A stretch of 64,000 nt of DNA from NCBI GenBank assembly GCA_009193035.1, contig SWDT01000002.1, positions 558,001 through 622,000 on the forward strand, written 5' to 3'. The notes under the pieces are model-generated. The model did not search any database. It saw only the letters and a program-made list of their open reading frames with translations, and had not been told where the DNA came from. Below, one piece after another: positions 32,685 to 43,504 of the stretch (positions are counted from its first letter, which is position 1; the number at the start of each line of letters is the position of its first letter). The position numbers were made by a program, and so were the translations under genes. This DNA comes from Halicephalobus mephisto. Lineage: Eukaryota; Nematoda; Chromadorea; Rhabditida; Panagrolaimidae.

Positions 32685-34856
32685 TCAGTCAAACACAGCT
32701 TCGATTCTTTCAACGTTCCTCATTTCCCCCCAATCGTAGGGAAACTCGACCGCACTCATCGATGTCATGGCCCGCCTCATCTTACCATAGATAAAGCGAT
32801 AGCTGGGAGGGTCGTAATATTTCAAGCTATCAACACATTGGAAGATCTCGACATACTCATGCAGACAGCCATTAAAAAGTTCTTTTAGGAAGGGGTCCAC
32901 ACAACAGCGACGTTCGTTTTCTCCAACTATGTTCATTTCATGTACGTTCCTCCAAGGGAGGTTGCCAGTTGTCAGTTCTATAATCATGTAGACCCAGGTT
33001 TCGATGTCGTTCTTACGGCAAAGTTCGCGTTGCATGTGACAGAAGATGAGAACGTAATGGACGGTCCCGTGAAATCCAGCACGAGGTTTTCTGATGATTC
33101 CTTGATCGTTTGTAAATTTACGGCACATCCCCAAGTCGAAAATGTACACTTTCTCCTGTTCTCCCAGTTCAAACCAATCAATTGTGTAATTACCTGGTTT
33201 GACGTCTCTGTGCAGATACCCGATGCCTGAAGCCACCTTTTTCATGTATGAAAGTCGTCAGAAAACTCACCATGAAGGTCCCCGAGTGCTTCTAGGCATT
33301 GGATACCGACACTAATAGCCGTTCCTATGCTCATACGACCCGCAGGGCGTTCTTTGCGGAGAACTCGGAGAGATTTCCCAAAGTCATCAGAACGTAGTTG
33401 AAATTACCATAACGGCCTTTGCCTTCAATTTTGCAGAAATGACGTCTCCTTTCCTGGCAAGTGCAGTCAACACAAACGCTTCCATCCTGAGAACCTGAAA
33501 ATCATATATCACATCAGTAGAATATTATACTTTCAAAAATGAGATTTAAAAAAGCACTAATCATGTATTTCAAACAAAATTTGGAAATTCGTATTAGTTG
33601 GAGTACTTTTAATTTACTGACGGTACTGAAAACAACAACAGATAAATTTTGTATTTTGACGTTTTCGAGGTTTTTTAAACTCCGAAATATGATTATGTAA
33701 CAAATGAAAAAAGTTGACATTTATTTAGATAAAAAGTAGTTATTAATAGATTAATAATGATCATAAATTTGGTAAATGTTGCAATTTTATAAAATCTTCA
33801 GTGGATTTGTCAAAAAAGATGACTTCTTTCGTTAAAAAAATTTTAATAAATGTATTTACAAAAAATTTGTATTTACTCGAGGCGGTCTTTTGAAAAAGTT
33901 ATAGTTGGTTTTGTGCTTTATCAGATATATGTTCAGAATCCGTATTTAATTTCCATTAAATGCTTTTTTAGAGAGAAAAAATGCGGTAAATGCGTAAAAT
34001 TTCATATATCGAAATTTAAAAAAAAAGATACTTCTTCACCTGCTCGTCGAGATTTGGCGGCTCCGTTTTAGAAACGTTCGTTTCTAATTATTTAATTTTA
34101 ATAATTTTCTAACTTGATGTATTTTTTGTTCTAATTATAACTGTCTCATTGGTTTTTCGAAAAAGTAATCAGGAACACGAAAAACTCAATCCTAAATTTA
34201 GAAAATTTCCAAATTACTTCGCTTCAGAAGATCGTTTAGCAAAAATAGAATACAGATTCTGAATCAGTGTTTTAAGAGCTGCAAAACGATATATAACTCA
34301 TTCCGGAAAATCGCCTGAATTAAGTGGATTTTTTCGTTAATTAACTTTCCTCAAATAACATTGTAAAGTTACTATTAGCTATTTCATTATTTTAATTCAT
34401 CAACAAAAAAATTAATTTAATTTTTGACGACTAAAAACAGAGTTTTCTAAAAATTCAAAAAACCTCATTTCCAAAAAATCGGAATTTTCCGTGATTTTCC
34501 TTATGCAATTTTTGATTTCTTTCATATTTTTTAGATTTTTTAATATCCTACTACCAGATAAAAATATAAAAATTATGATTACTGAAGAAAATTATATAAA
34601 AAAACCAAATTTGATTAAAATTAAATTTTTGAACGAAAAAATATATGAAATTTTACATTTAAAAAAAATATGAAATTTTATATTTTTAATAAAAAATAAA
34701 ACTTACCTGAATCGGTTCGTTGATTCCTTCTACCTTGAGGGCATATTGACCAGTTGGATCTCTGACTTTGTAGACAGCGTCTTCGCCTAGTTTCGTCTCG
34801 ATCGTCCGTCGCTCGACCTGCATCCCCGACCGGAGTTGGATCAGCTCCCAAGTCAT
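32685..34856 (-). pseudogene. Casein kinase 1 family (nematode TTBK/CK1-like) kinase, probably a pseudogene
   Basis: Three exons on minus: 34856-34707 (start MTWELIQLRSGMQVERR), 33494-33271 and 33226-32685. Kinase features: ALKVEG (ATP-binding Lys), HRDVKPGN (catalytic loop), IFDLGMCRKF (DLG instead of DFG) and AGFHGTVHYV (activation segment). The CK1 C-lobe follows: ELCRKNDIETWVYMIIELTTGNLPW, then FPYDWGEM near the end. Two defects are seen. First, the glycine-rich loop is shortened to KLGEDAVYKV. Second, exon 2 is 224 bases where its phases need 1 modulo 3. Its first third reads VLRMEAFVLTALARKG, the middle RHFCKIEGKGRYGNFNYVLM in another frame, and the end RKERPAGRMSIGTAISVG in a third. 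Splice sites are intact. Most likely a recent pseudogene; sequencing error cannot be excluded. Confidence 0.75.
33510..34690. other. Intron 1 of the kinase locus, no further feature
   Basis: An AT-rich interval of about 1.2 kb between exons 1 and 2. Open frames on both strands are short and AT-driven. Nothing supported. Confidence 0.5.
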
Positions 34857-34859
34857 CTT

Positions 34860-35225
34860 TATCCTATCTCCTCCAGCGGCTCTCCGCGAGGATTAAATAA
34901 ACAAATAAAATACATTTTAAAAAATAAAAATATTTACATTTTTAGGCAAATTTGGAACTTGAATAACAACGCGGAAAATTCTGCATTCAGATTTTCGTTT
35001 TGAGAGTCGAACGTGCAACTGTAGCCTGATGCACTTTCGAGCGAATCTTTTTTCGCGAAAATGGACGTCCGTTGTTTTCCCCAAAGTGGTTCAATGTCAA
35101 ATTAAATAGTACTTTTACAGTAAAATCTTCTTTTTTATTTTTCTGACGTCATAACACAGGTTTCCTGAAACCAAATTAACTGAATGGAATCAACATATAA
35201 GAGTCCTTGATTATAGTTTTTTCAT
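34860..35225. other. Upstream region of the kinase locus
   Basis: Moderately complex sequence (34950-35080), probably the 5' flank of the minus-strand kinase. No TATA-like or trans-splice site stands out. Confidence 0.35.
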
Positions 35226-35229
35226 TATT

Positions 35230-35560
35230 TGATTTTAACTGAGTGTAATCGATGGCAAGATTGGAATCCAAAGAAAGATTAATTTTAAATGAGTACAATA
35301 GATGGTAAGATTGGAATCCAAAGGAAGATTGATTTTAACTGAGTGTAATTGATGGTAAGATTAGAATCCGAAGGAAGATTAATTTTAAATGAGTATAATC
35401 GATGGTAAGGTTGGAATCCGAAGGAAGATTAATTTTAACTGAATATAATCGATGACAAGATTGGAATCCAAAGGAAGATTGATTTTAACTGAGTACAATA
35501 GATGGTAAGATTGGAATCCGAAGGAAGATTAATTTTAACTGAGTGTAATCAACGTGATAA
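35230..35560. repeat. Tandem repeat, about 60-bp unit, six copies
   Basis: Units carry 'gattttaactgagtgtaatc', 'gatggtaagattggaatccg' and 'aaggaag'. Copies alternate between 'gattaattttaa' and 'gattgattttaa', and between gtgtaatc and gtacaata. An open plus-strand frame starting in the last copy (35502) continues to 35864 but is not supported as a gene. Confidence 0.9.
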
Positions 35561-35869
35561 TACTTTTTTAACTGAAAACAAACATGATCTAAACACGTTT
35601 CTTACATTCAATTACAATCATTATTCTGTTGGAATACAATCTTGCCGTCGATTCCACTTAATTAGAATCAAACAATGTGAAAACTGTGGTCAAGGGTTCT
35701 TACGTGTTGATTCCATTCAGTTCTGCCTGATTTCAGAAAACCTATATTTATTTATTAATTTATTATTATTACATATTCCGAGCTATTTTTCCCATTATTC
35801 AGCAACTAATAAAGACAAGCTTAAGAGTATTAAGTTTAGGGTAAGGATATCGAGTCAAGTTTAAGGACT

Positions 35870-36370
35870 TAAGCCTATGAGCATGAAGCTAATATTTAGG
35901 ACATAAGCCTAAGGATATTAAACTTAAGTTACAACCATAAGCCCAAGGACGTCAAGTTCAGATCGAAGTCATAAGCCCAAGGATTTGAAGTTTAAGTTGA
36001 GAATGTGATTCTGAGACATCTGAGTTGAGATTAGGAATCTAAACCTAAGAATTTGAAGTTAAAGTTGGGAATATGATTCTGAGAAATCTGAGTTCAGATT
36101 AGGAATCTAAGCTCAAAGACGTCAAATTTAAGTTGAGAATGTGATTCTGAGACATCTGAGTTGAGATTAAGGATCTAAACCTAAGAATTTGAAGTTTAAG
36201 TTGAGAATGTGATCTTGAAAAATCTGAGTTCAAATTAGGAATCTAAGCTCAAAGACGTCAAGTTTAAGTTGAGAATGCGATTTTGAAAAATCTGAGTTGA
36301 GATTAGGAATCTAAACCTAAGAATTTGAAGTTTAAGTTGAGAAAATTAAATTTAACTCAAGAATGTAATC
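35870..36370. repeat. Tandem repeat, about 115-bp unit, four to five copies
   Basis: Repeated phrases are 'agtttaagttgagaatgtga', 'ttctgagacatctgagttga' and 'gattaggaatctaaacctaa'. The array starts with shorter 'aagcccaaggacgtcaagtt' units. Confidence 0.85.
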
Positions 36371-36768
36371 CCAAATCCAGCAGATTCAATTCCATCCTTC
36401 AGGATATTTCGAAATGTTTAAAATCAAATATCGTACTTAATTTTTTAAATTAATCATCAAGGTAAATTTATTTTTTTCACATTCAACTCATCTTAGTAAA
36501 AAAATTGACATTTATTCACATTTCGCCAAAAATCGGATTTTTTATATAAAATAAAATTTTAAATTTATGATTACTGTATTTTTTCCTCTAATAGGAATTT
36601 TCTACTGCATTTATATCATTAAAAAAATAATTTAAATTAAAAAAAAAATAATTTTTAAATTTAAAAAAAAAATTTTAAATTTAAAAAAAAATAAATTTTT
36701 AAATTAAAAAAAAAAATAATTTTAAATTTAAAAAAAATTAATTTTTAAATTTAAAAAAAAATAATTTA

Positions 36769-37688
36769 CTAAATAAGTCTAAGAGCAGGACGGAGGCTTT
36801 TTTCGCGGTCGTTGAAGCAGATTTCTTGACATTGGGCTTCTTCGTAGATGGGATTCTCGACTACCTCCACGGAATCGGAACAGAAGGGATAATGGTACTG
36901 TCTGCAGAAAGGCTCGTCTTTGAGACGGTACCATCTGGCGACTTTGAGTGGTTTTTTACCGTCGGGACACAGTAATCTGAAAATTTGACAACAACGATCT
37001 GGAAGACCGCAATCTGATCGGTGGCCGTTTTTGAAGAGGGCCAATCCGCTCGTTTTGGGTCTTGGGAGGAGCTGTCGGGGAATCGGCCGGAAGAAATCCT
37101 TCTTGGGGGTTACTGTAGGGGGTTTCGTTGGTGTTTCTTCTTCTTCTTCTGGAGTAACGTCCTCGACGGCTTCGGTAACTTCAGGATTTATTTTCTGAAA
37201 AAAATTTTTATTTTTAAAAAATGACGAAATTTTACAGTAAAAGGATTTTCTTCGCATTTGAGAGGAGTACAGTATTCGACTTCGTAGAGAGGAGGACACT
37301 CCTTGATGACATCTATCCCGTTCTCGTCCTTCTCGGGGAAGGGGGGTCTGACGACGTCCCTGTTCCTCACCCTCTGGGCGAAGTCGCAGTTCCCGATACA
37401 GTCAGACCAGTTCCTCCATTTGGTGACCACGCATTCTGCAAAACGATTATTAAATTAAAATTTAAATTTAAAAAAATTTAAAAATTTAAAAATTAAAAAT
37501 AAAAAATAAAAAATAAAAATAAGTAAAATAATTAAAAATAAAAATAATAAAAATAATAAAAATTTAAAATTTAAAAATAAAAATAATTAAAAATTTAAAT
37601 TTTAAAAATAAAAAAAAAACAAACTTGATCCAGAAGCTGATTCGACAACGACGGCCACCAGCAGCAGAATCCAGATGATGTTTTTCAT
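36769..37688 (-). CDS. Small secreted protein with thrombospondin-1 and Kunitz-like domains
   Basis: Exons 37688-37625, 37435-37236 and 37194-36769 (minus) give 229 residues, phases consistent. The ATG follows gcaaaattacag, a trans-splice-type acceptor, and opens a signal peptide (MKNIIWILLLVAVVVESASG). A TSP type 1 repeat follows: CVVTKWRNWSDCIGNCDFAQ (WxxW C-mannosylation motif, then the Cys-Arg layer) to CPPLYEVEYCTPLKC. Next comes an acidic Pro/Thr linker (EDVTPEEEEETPTKPPTVTP). The C-terminal Cys-rich domain runs CGLPDRCC to ARWYRLKDEPFCRQYHYPFC to QCQEIC, with the RWY...C..F.Y..C...C...C spacing of Kunitz domains, though the usual Gly-Gly-Asn pattern is lost. TSP1 with Kunitz occurs in F-spondin and papilin/MIG-6-like matrix proteins; this protein is much shorter. 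Probably an extracellular-matrix or inhibitor protein. Confidence 0.85.
37440..37620. repeat. Low-complexity A/T intron
   Basis: (AAAAT)n-like sequence fills intron 1 of the TSP1-Kunitz gene. Confidence 0.6.
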
Positions 37689-37810
37689 CTGTAATTTTGC
37701 AAAATTAGAAATAAAAATTTCTGCAAAAACATCTTAACACGAAGTTGTTTTGATTTCTTAGAACCACGATACTACTGTAGCACTAGAGTTTGTGTACAGA
37801 AATTAAGATT

Positions 37811-37886
37811 ACTACCGTATTTCCTCTCAAATAAATCCCCATCCTGAAACAAACCTCGGGGCTTATTTTAGAGGAAATACGGTATA
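37811..37886. repeat. Fold-back palindrome ACCGTATTTCCTCTMAAATAA
   Basis: 'taccgtatttcctctcaaat' at the left is matched by its near-perfect reverse complement 'ttattttagaggaaatacgg' at the right, with a loop of about 30 bases. A second copy lies at 53157-53242, so this is a dispersed fold-back element. Confidence 0.85.
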
Positions 37887-37899
37887 TTCAAAGTTTTTT

Positions 37900-38320
37900 A
37901 CACTGCGAAAAATACAGAAAAAACAGACTATGAAATGGCTACCGTATCTCTCAGGGACTTTCGCGCTGAGAGTCAGTTTTTTCACGATATCAAATATTCA
38001 TAAAATCATTTAATTTTTATTTTTTATCAATTTCAGTTTTTTACACTGTGAAAAATACAGAAAGAACAGACTGTGAAATTACTACCGTATCTCTCAGGGA
38101 CTTTCGCGCTGAGAGTCAGTTTTTTCACGATATTTTGAACATTATACAAAATTATTTAAGGTCCTTTATCAAATCAAAGTTTTTATAAAACAAAAAATAC
38201 AGAAAGAACAGACTGTGAAATTACTACCGTATCTCTCAGGGACTGTCGTGCTGAGAGTCAGTTTTTTCGCGATATTTTGAACATTATACAAAATTATTTA
38301 AAATCATTTTTTTATCAAGC
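37900..38320. repeat. Three tandem copies of an ACTACCGTATCTCTCAGGGA unit
   Basis: Each copy of about 135 bp has 'aaaaatacagaaagaacaga', 'accgtatctctcagggactt' and 'tcgcgctgagagtcagtttt'. Shorter relatives ('tcagggactttcgcg') occur at 41.9-42.1 kb and 59.9 kb. Confidence 0.85.
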
Positions 38321-38689
38321 ACTGTGAAAATATGTGTAATTGTTGCGAAATTGTCTTGCTATGGGATTTTTGGAATCTAGATTACAGAAGATTTGAAAAT
38401 TCCAGAAGAATTCAGAAACCCCTGAGGGATTTAAGAGGATTTCAGAAGCTCCTGTAAAATTCTCAAAAATTCCAGGACATTAAAATAGGTTTTCGAAAAT
38501 TTCATAGAATTCTGAAAATTTAATTCAAATTTCTGAAATTTTTGATGAATTTAAGAAGTTTTTATGAAATTTCAGGTTTCAAATGACTTCTAAAAGTTTC
38601 CAAGATATTATAGAAATTTCAGAACTTCCATCGGGTTTTGAAATGTTCAGAGATTCTTGAAATTTTCTGATAAGATTCTAGAAGGCCTC

Positions 38690-38990
38690 CAGAAACTTCC
38701 ATAGGATCCTAATTATCTTACTGTAGAACTTAAAAATGAACATTACTGTAGAATGGTCTCGACGGGAATTTCCAAAATCTTCAAGAATTTTAAATTTCAG
38801 ATAATTCTAAAATTTTCGAAATTTCCATCAGATTTTGGAAGCCTAAATGGGGTTCCAGAAACTTCCGTAAGATCCTAATTATCTTACTGTAGAACTTAAA
38901 AATGAACATTACTGTAAAATAGTCTCGACGGGAATTTCCAAAATCTTCAAGAATTTTAAATTTTAAATGATTCTAAAATTTTCGAAAACA
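38690..38990. repeat. Direct duplication of about 170 bp
   Basis: 'tcctaattatcttactgtag', 'aacttaaaaatgaacattac' and 'tctcgacgggaatttccaaa' occur at about 38706 and again at about 38873. Confidence 0.75.
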
Positions 38991-38999
38991 TTTTTGAAA

Positions 39000-40630
39000 T
39001 TCTAAAGTTTCAAAATTTTTATCAAATTCTGGAAGATTCCACAAGGTTCTACTTAAAAAATTCCTGGAACGAGAAACAAAATCGAGAATTTGCAATGATT
39101 AAAAACGGGTGCAATTTTTCGTTTTGCAGTCAGCTGGAAAGGAATCTGGAATCGAAGATGTGCAATCCAGCCGGTTTTTAAAATTAGTTGTTGTCGAGAA
39201 TAATTCGTTTTTTTGAGGATTCAGATGATCGAAAAAATTTTTAAACAAAAATTTTAAAATTTTATTTTTTTTAAAAATCGATAAAAAATATTTATTTTTA
39301 AAAAAGAAGAAAAACAACCAAATGCCTTAGGGGATTTCTGAAGAAAAATTCAATCAAGGTCAAATTCGAAAAATGAAAAAAACTGACCGATATGTAGAAT
39401 ACGTGCATAGTTTCCAGTCAGGATTATCCGAAATCCTCGAAAATTTTTCTTTCATTTTCGTGAATAAAAATTAAAAAATAAATTTACATAATGAGAACTT
39501 GATGTTCATTTTTTCGAAGATCAATAACGAAAATTGTAAAAAAAATTAAACACTATTCGTTGTAAGATCAGTGTTCAAAACTTATAATTGAAAAATCCCC
39601 GGTCCTGCCACGAATAATGTTTATTTTTAAATTACACACTCGACTAGGGATTTTTTAAAAATGATAAAATAATAAAAATTAAACATTATTCGTTGTAGGA
39701 CCAGTATTTCGGATTTTGTTTTAGAAAAATTAAGAATCCTCGGTCCTGCCACGAATGTTTATTTTTAAATTACACACTCGACTAGGGACTTTTTAAAAAT
39801 GGTGAAAAAATAAAAATTAAACATTATTCGTTGTAGGACCAGTATTTCGGATTTTGTCTTGAAATGAAAAATTAAGAATCCTCGGTCCTGCCACAAATAA
39901 TGTTTATTTTTTGATCATAAATTTGACTAGGAAGTTTTTAAAAATTGTAAAAAAATAGAAATTAAATATCATTTGTTGTAGGACCAATATTTTCAATTTT
40001 GTCTTGAAATTAAAAAAATAAGTTTTTGTTCCATCACGATCAATGATTAGTTCATTTTTAAATTATGAACTTGATTATTAATTTTTTATAATTTGTTAAT
40101 CCATTTCATAATCCAAAAATGAACTAAATATTATTCGTGACAGGACCAACATTGAATTTTTCGTTTTTAAAAATAGACGGATTTCAGAAAAATAATAAAT
40201 TAACAATTTTACAAAAAAATTTTTAAAATAAAAAAATAAAAAAAAAATCAAAATTTAAATTCAATCAAGAAAAAATTTTAATTTTAATTATTTATTAATT
40301 TCATTCTTTTTAAAAATTATAAAAATTAATAATTTGTAAAAAATCTTAAAAATGAAATTTAAAAAACATTTAAAATAAAAGAATTTTAAATTTACAAAAA
40401 TTAAATTTATTTTTAAGTTTTAAGAAAAATTAAATTTATTTTTGAGTTTTAAATTTTTAAAAAATTAAATTTATTTTTAAACTTACAAAAATTAAATTTT
40501 AAATTTTAAGAAAAATGAATTTATTTTAAATTTACAAAAACTAAATTTATTTTTAAATTTACAAAAATTAAATTTATTTTTAAGTTTTAAATTTTAAGAA
40601 AACTAAATTTATTTTTAAATTTACAAAAAT
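39000..40630. repeat. GGACC/CACGAA repeats and A/T simple repeats
   Basis: 39540-40000 contains four units pairing 'attattcgttgtaggaccag' with 'cggtcctgccacgaataatg' and 'ttacacactcgactaggga'. 40200-40630 is low-complexity A/T. Near 39137 an acceptor 'cgttttgcag' is followed by 28 open codons (SAGKESGIEDVQSSRFLKLV), a weak exon candidate without a partner. Confidence 0.65.
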
Positions 40631-40633
40631 CCT

Positions 40634-42939
40634 AATGGGAATCTCTGATTACTGGACAAACCGGGTCCAACCCAAGAAACCCGGATTTCGATCCAAAAAA
40701 CAAAGGAATTGAAGTATAAGAAAATCCATCAAGTCGAATCAGGATCAAACGAGAGGAACAGGAGACAGATCGACGCCAAAAAATGTCATAAAAGTGGAAG
40801 AGATCGCGCAACCGAGATTAGCTTCATCCGATTTCTGAAAATAAAAGTTTTTTCTGCAAAAAAAAGTGAAATTTTTCAAATTACAAGGAACATTTTAATG
40901 GATAAAATAAAATTCAAAAGTAGTTTTATTGGAATTTAAAAAAAACTAAATCCGAAAAAATTTAAAAATCTTTAAAAATCCTAAAAAATTAAAAAATCTT
41001 TGAAAATTAAATTTTAAAAAATAAAAATTTGTAAAATTAAGTTTTATAGAAATTTCTGAAAATTCGTTTCGGGACAATTTTCAAACAGAATTTACTTTTA
41101 ATTTTACAACAGTAGTATTTTGAAAAAGTACTAGTTGATAAAATCGACTTCAAAAAACAGCTTTATCTACGTTCCGAAAATTGGATACAATGTTTTTGCA
41201 AAAAATAGATTTTCGAAAAATTATAAAACAATTTTGACGGATGAAATCGACTTCAAGCAGTAAATTCGATGAACACCATGACTTTGATTTCTTCATCGAG
41301 GACTTCGTTGATGACAACCTCGAAGATCTGCAGAATCCGCCAGAGCGAAGCTGGAATCGTGATCGGATCACGTGTCTGTGTTCGAACCGTGGGTTTTTAC
41401 TATTTTATATTTCTGAAATTAAGTTTTTTCTTTTCCTCACTTTTCACTCAGCAAAATAGCAGTAAATCTCCCAAATGTAATTGATCGTTTCATTTTTTGA
41501 CCCGAAGGAAAGTAATTAAAATGAATCACTGATCGACCTCACGAAAGAAGATTTATTGCCCGGATCTCGTCGAAGGAGCCGTCGCTTTCCCAGTCGATGA
41601 ATCATTTGAAAAATACAGATGAAATAAAAGGAAGTCCTGGATAGAAGACTTTCATGTAGGATGTCTGAGTGGACCTTCTGAATATATAGAAAATGAGATC
41701 TAAAAGTAATCCTACCTTGGGCTTCAATGTCATCCATGGTTTCCTCCAGCATTCCATCGACAGAGCAGGTTTCTGAAGTAAGTTTATATCACAGTCAATA
41801 CACCCGAAATAGCACAACAAAATAAAGACAATCAAAAAGAAAAATTACAATTAGAAGACTTTTAGGCTACTTTTGGTGCAAAATTCTATTCGCAAAAATA
41901 AACGAGAGAAATCACCATACTTGTCAGGGACTTTCGCGTCGAGAGTTCATTTGACTCTTGTTTTTACACCAGTTTCCCCTTGAACTGGTAAATAAATGGG
42001 TTTTCCATGATTATCAGGGACTTTCGTAACAGAACTGACTTTATTTTTTAAATTGTTCTTCCTACCAGTTTTCACTCAAACTGGTAAATACAATAATTCT
42101 TTGATCTTCAGGGACTTTCGCGGCGGAAGTTCAGTGTCCGTTCTTTGATAAATCTTCAAAGTTCCAAATCCTAAAAAACTCCTCTTTCCGGAGTTTTTCT
42201 TTATTCTTTGTCTTTTTCAAATGATTCATTGACTGGGAAAGTAATGGACTTCTTCGATGAGATCCGAATAATAAATCATTCAAGGAAAAAATCCAAATGG
42301 GAGATGTCCACGTGAGATGCCAGAATGAGTGGGTCTCCAGATCTCAAGCTGATCGTCGTGAAATCTGCAAGGAGCCTTAGTCGAGTCTTCAAAAAATTTC
42401 CGATCCCTGAGAGAATGATCTCGATCAGAGATCGGATTCTAGGTTTGTTTTTGTTTCCCAAATCTGATATCGACGATCTTTCAGCAGTGGCTCTCCTTTG
42501 TCTGATCTAGTCCGAATACAATATAGTCCGCATGGCCAGCAATAGAAAGCTCTTTGAACGTGTTTTCGTCTCGAAGTGCAGCCCCGGGGTCCCAATGCCG
42601 GGAGATTCGGTGAGTGTTTATTTTTTTATTTTCATATATCGAAATTTCTTATTTTCATATATCGAAATTTCCTAATTTTATATATCGAAGTTTCCCAGTT
42701 TTATATATCGAAATTTTTTACTTTCATATATCAAAATTTTCTGCTTTCATATATCAACATTTTCTACTTTCATATATCAAAGTTATTTCAGCGACCTTTT
42801 GTTCCCTATTCCTGCTGGATTTGTAATGGTGGATCTTCTGGATGATATTAGGGGATATTTGGCTAAACAACAGATCGTTACTTTTGTCGACAACACGAAT
42901 CACATCTCGGACGAAGAATTAAAGGAAGAAGAGACTTGA
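40634..42939 (+). CDS. Unresolved locus: exon-like fragments of an unrecognised gene
   Basis: Several non-repetitive, protein-like pieces lie on the plus strand. They are 40634-40700 (MGISDYWTNRVQPKKPGF), 40700-40830 (NERNRRQIDAKKCHKSGRDR), 41241-41388 (EHHDFDFFIEDFVDDNLEDL, ending at a GT) and 42340-42447 (KLIVVKSARSLSRVFKKFPI, then a donor and a 47-base intron-like gap to a tttcag). The best pair is 42527-42609 spliced to 42792-42939. It is in phase and reads APGSQCREIR, then DLLFPIPAGFVMVDLLDDIR, and ends NTNHISDEELKEEET. I could not join the pieces into one consistent model and know no family for them. It may be a real fast-evolving gene, two genes, or a decaying one; an inverted duplication inside supports the last. 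Confidence 0.35.
41549..42280. repeat. Inverted duplication of an exon-like segment
   Basis: 41549-41614 read on minus ('tttttcaaatgattcatcga', 'ctgggaaagcgacgg') matches 42214-42280 read on plus ('tttttcaaatgattcattga', 'ctgggaaagtaatgg') over about 65 bases with a few changes and one indel. In one frame both encode FIDWES followed by a DEIR motif. The arms are about 600 bases apart. Confidence 0.75.
41650..41835 (-). CDS. Possible minus-strand exon(s), unidentified
   Basis: On minus an acceptor 'aaacttacttcag' is followed by an 18-codon exon-like piece (TCSVDGMLEETMDDIEAQ) ending at a gtagga donor. Upstream a hydrophobic start (MIVFILLCYFGCIDCD) is open but not in the same frame. It could belong to the same decayed family as the inverted duplication. 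Confidence 0.25.
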
Positions 42940-42984
42940 TTTCTGGATTTTGACGGTTTTCCGAAAGTCGTAAACTTTTTGCAG

Positions 42985-43145
42985 ATCACACTTACCGTTT
43001 TGTGTTCGTGTTTTCGGCTCATAAACGGGCAATCCATCCCTCTTCCTGTTCCCAATGTTGCTTTTTCCATTTTTATCAAATGGGCGGAGCCGAACTTGAG
43101 AGAAAGCGCTAGCGAGCTGGCCAGTCTTCTCTGATCGCACTGTGC
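42985..43145 (-). CDS. Possible minus-strand exon with strong donor, unidentified
   Basis: The minus strand has a good donor (AAAACG|gtaagtg near 42997) after two open frames: one reads GQLASAFSQVRLRPFDKNGK, the other MEKATLGTGRGMDCPFMSRK. Composition is non-repetitive. No acceptor partner or family is evident. It may be a gene divergent from hemicentin or an exon of the unresolved locus. Confidence 0.25.
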
Positions 43146-43449
43146 CGATGGTTTCTGCTGCTTTGATTAATTGGTAAAGCTGTCCAAGTGAAGAAAAAAT
43201 AAGACTAATAGATATTCTTGAGAATTGGGAAATGTCGGGATCAACATTTGTCTCGCTGTTTTGTTTTTGGATTTTTTGGAATAACTGATCTCGTGATAAT
43301 TTTGTTTATTGATTGATTACATAATTGAATGGATATTGTTAATTTAGTCATTAATAAAGACAATTTTCCGAGTGCATTTTGCACCTTTTTTCTTTTCGCA
43401 AAAGGTCTCTAATGACCGCGGTTCTGACGAGCACTTAGATCCATTAATT

Positions 43450-43504
43450 TTTTAATTTTCAGATTTTGAACTTTATTGGATCGAACGGGATTATTTGAAA
43501 AGGA
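43450..43504 (+). promoter_or_regulatory. 5' UTR and trans-splice acceptor of hemicentin
   Basis: 'ttttttaattttcag' ends at 43462, leaving a 42-base leader before the ATG at 43505. No exon is visible upstream in frame, so this is probably a spliced-leader acceptor. Confidence 0.55.

Noticed and set aside
42576..42845. Plus-strand frames rich in FIYRN/YIEIS
   Set aside because: Produced by a TTTCATATATCGAAA repeat in what is probably an intron between 42610 and 42791.
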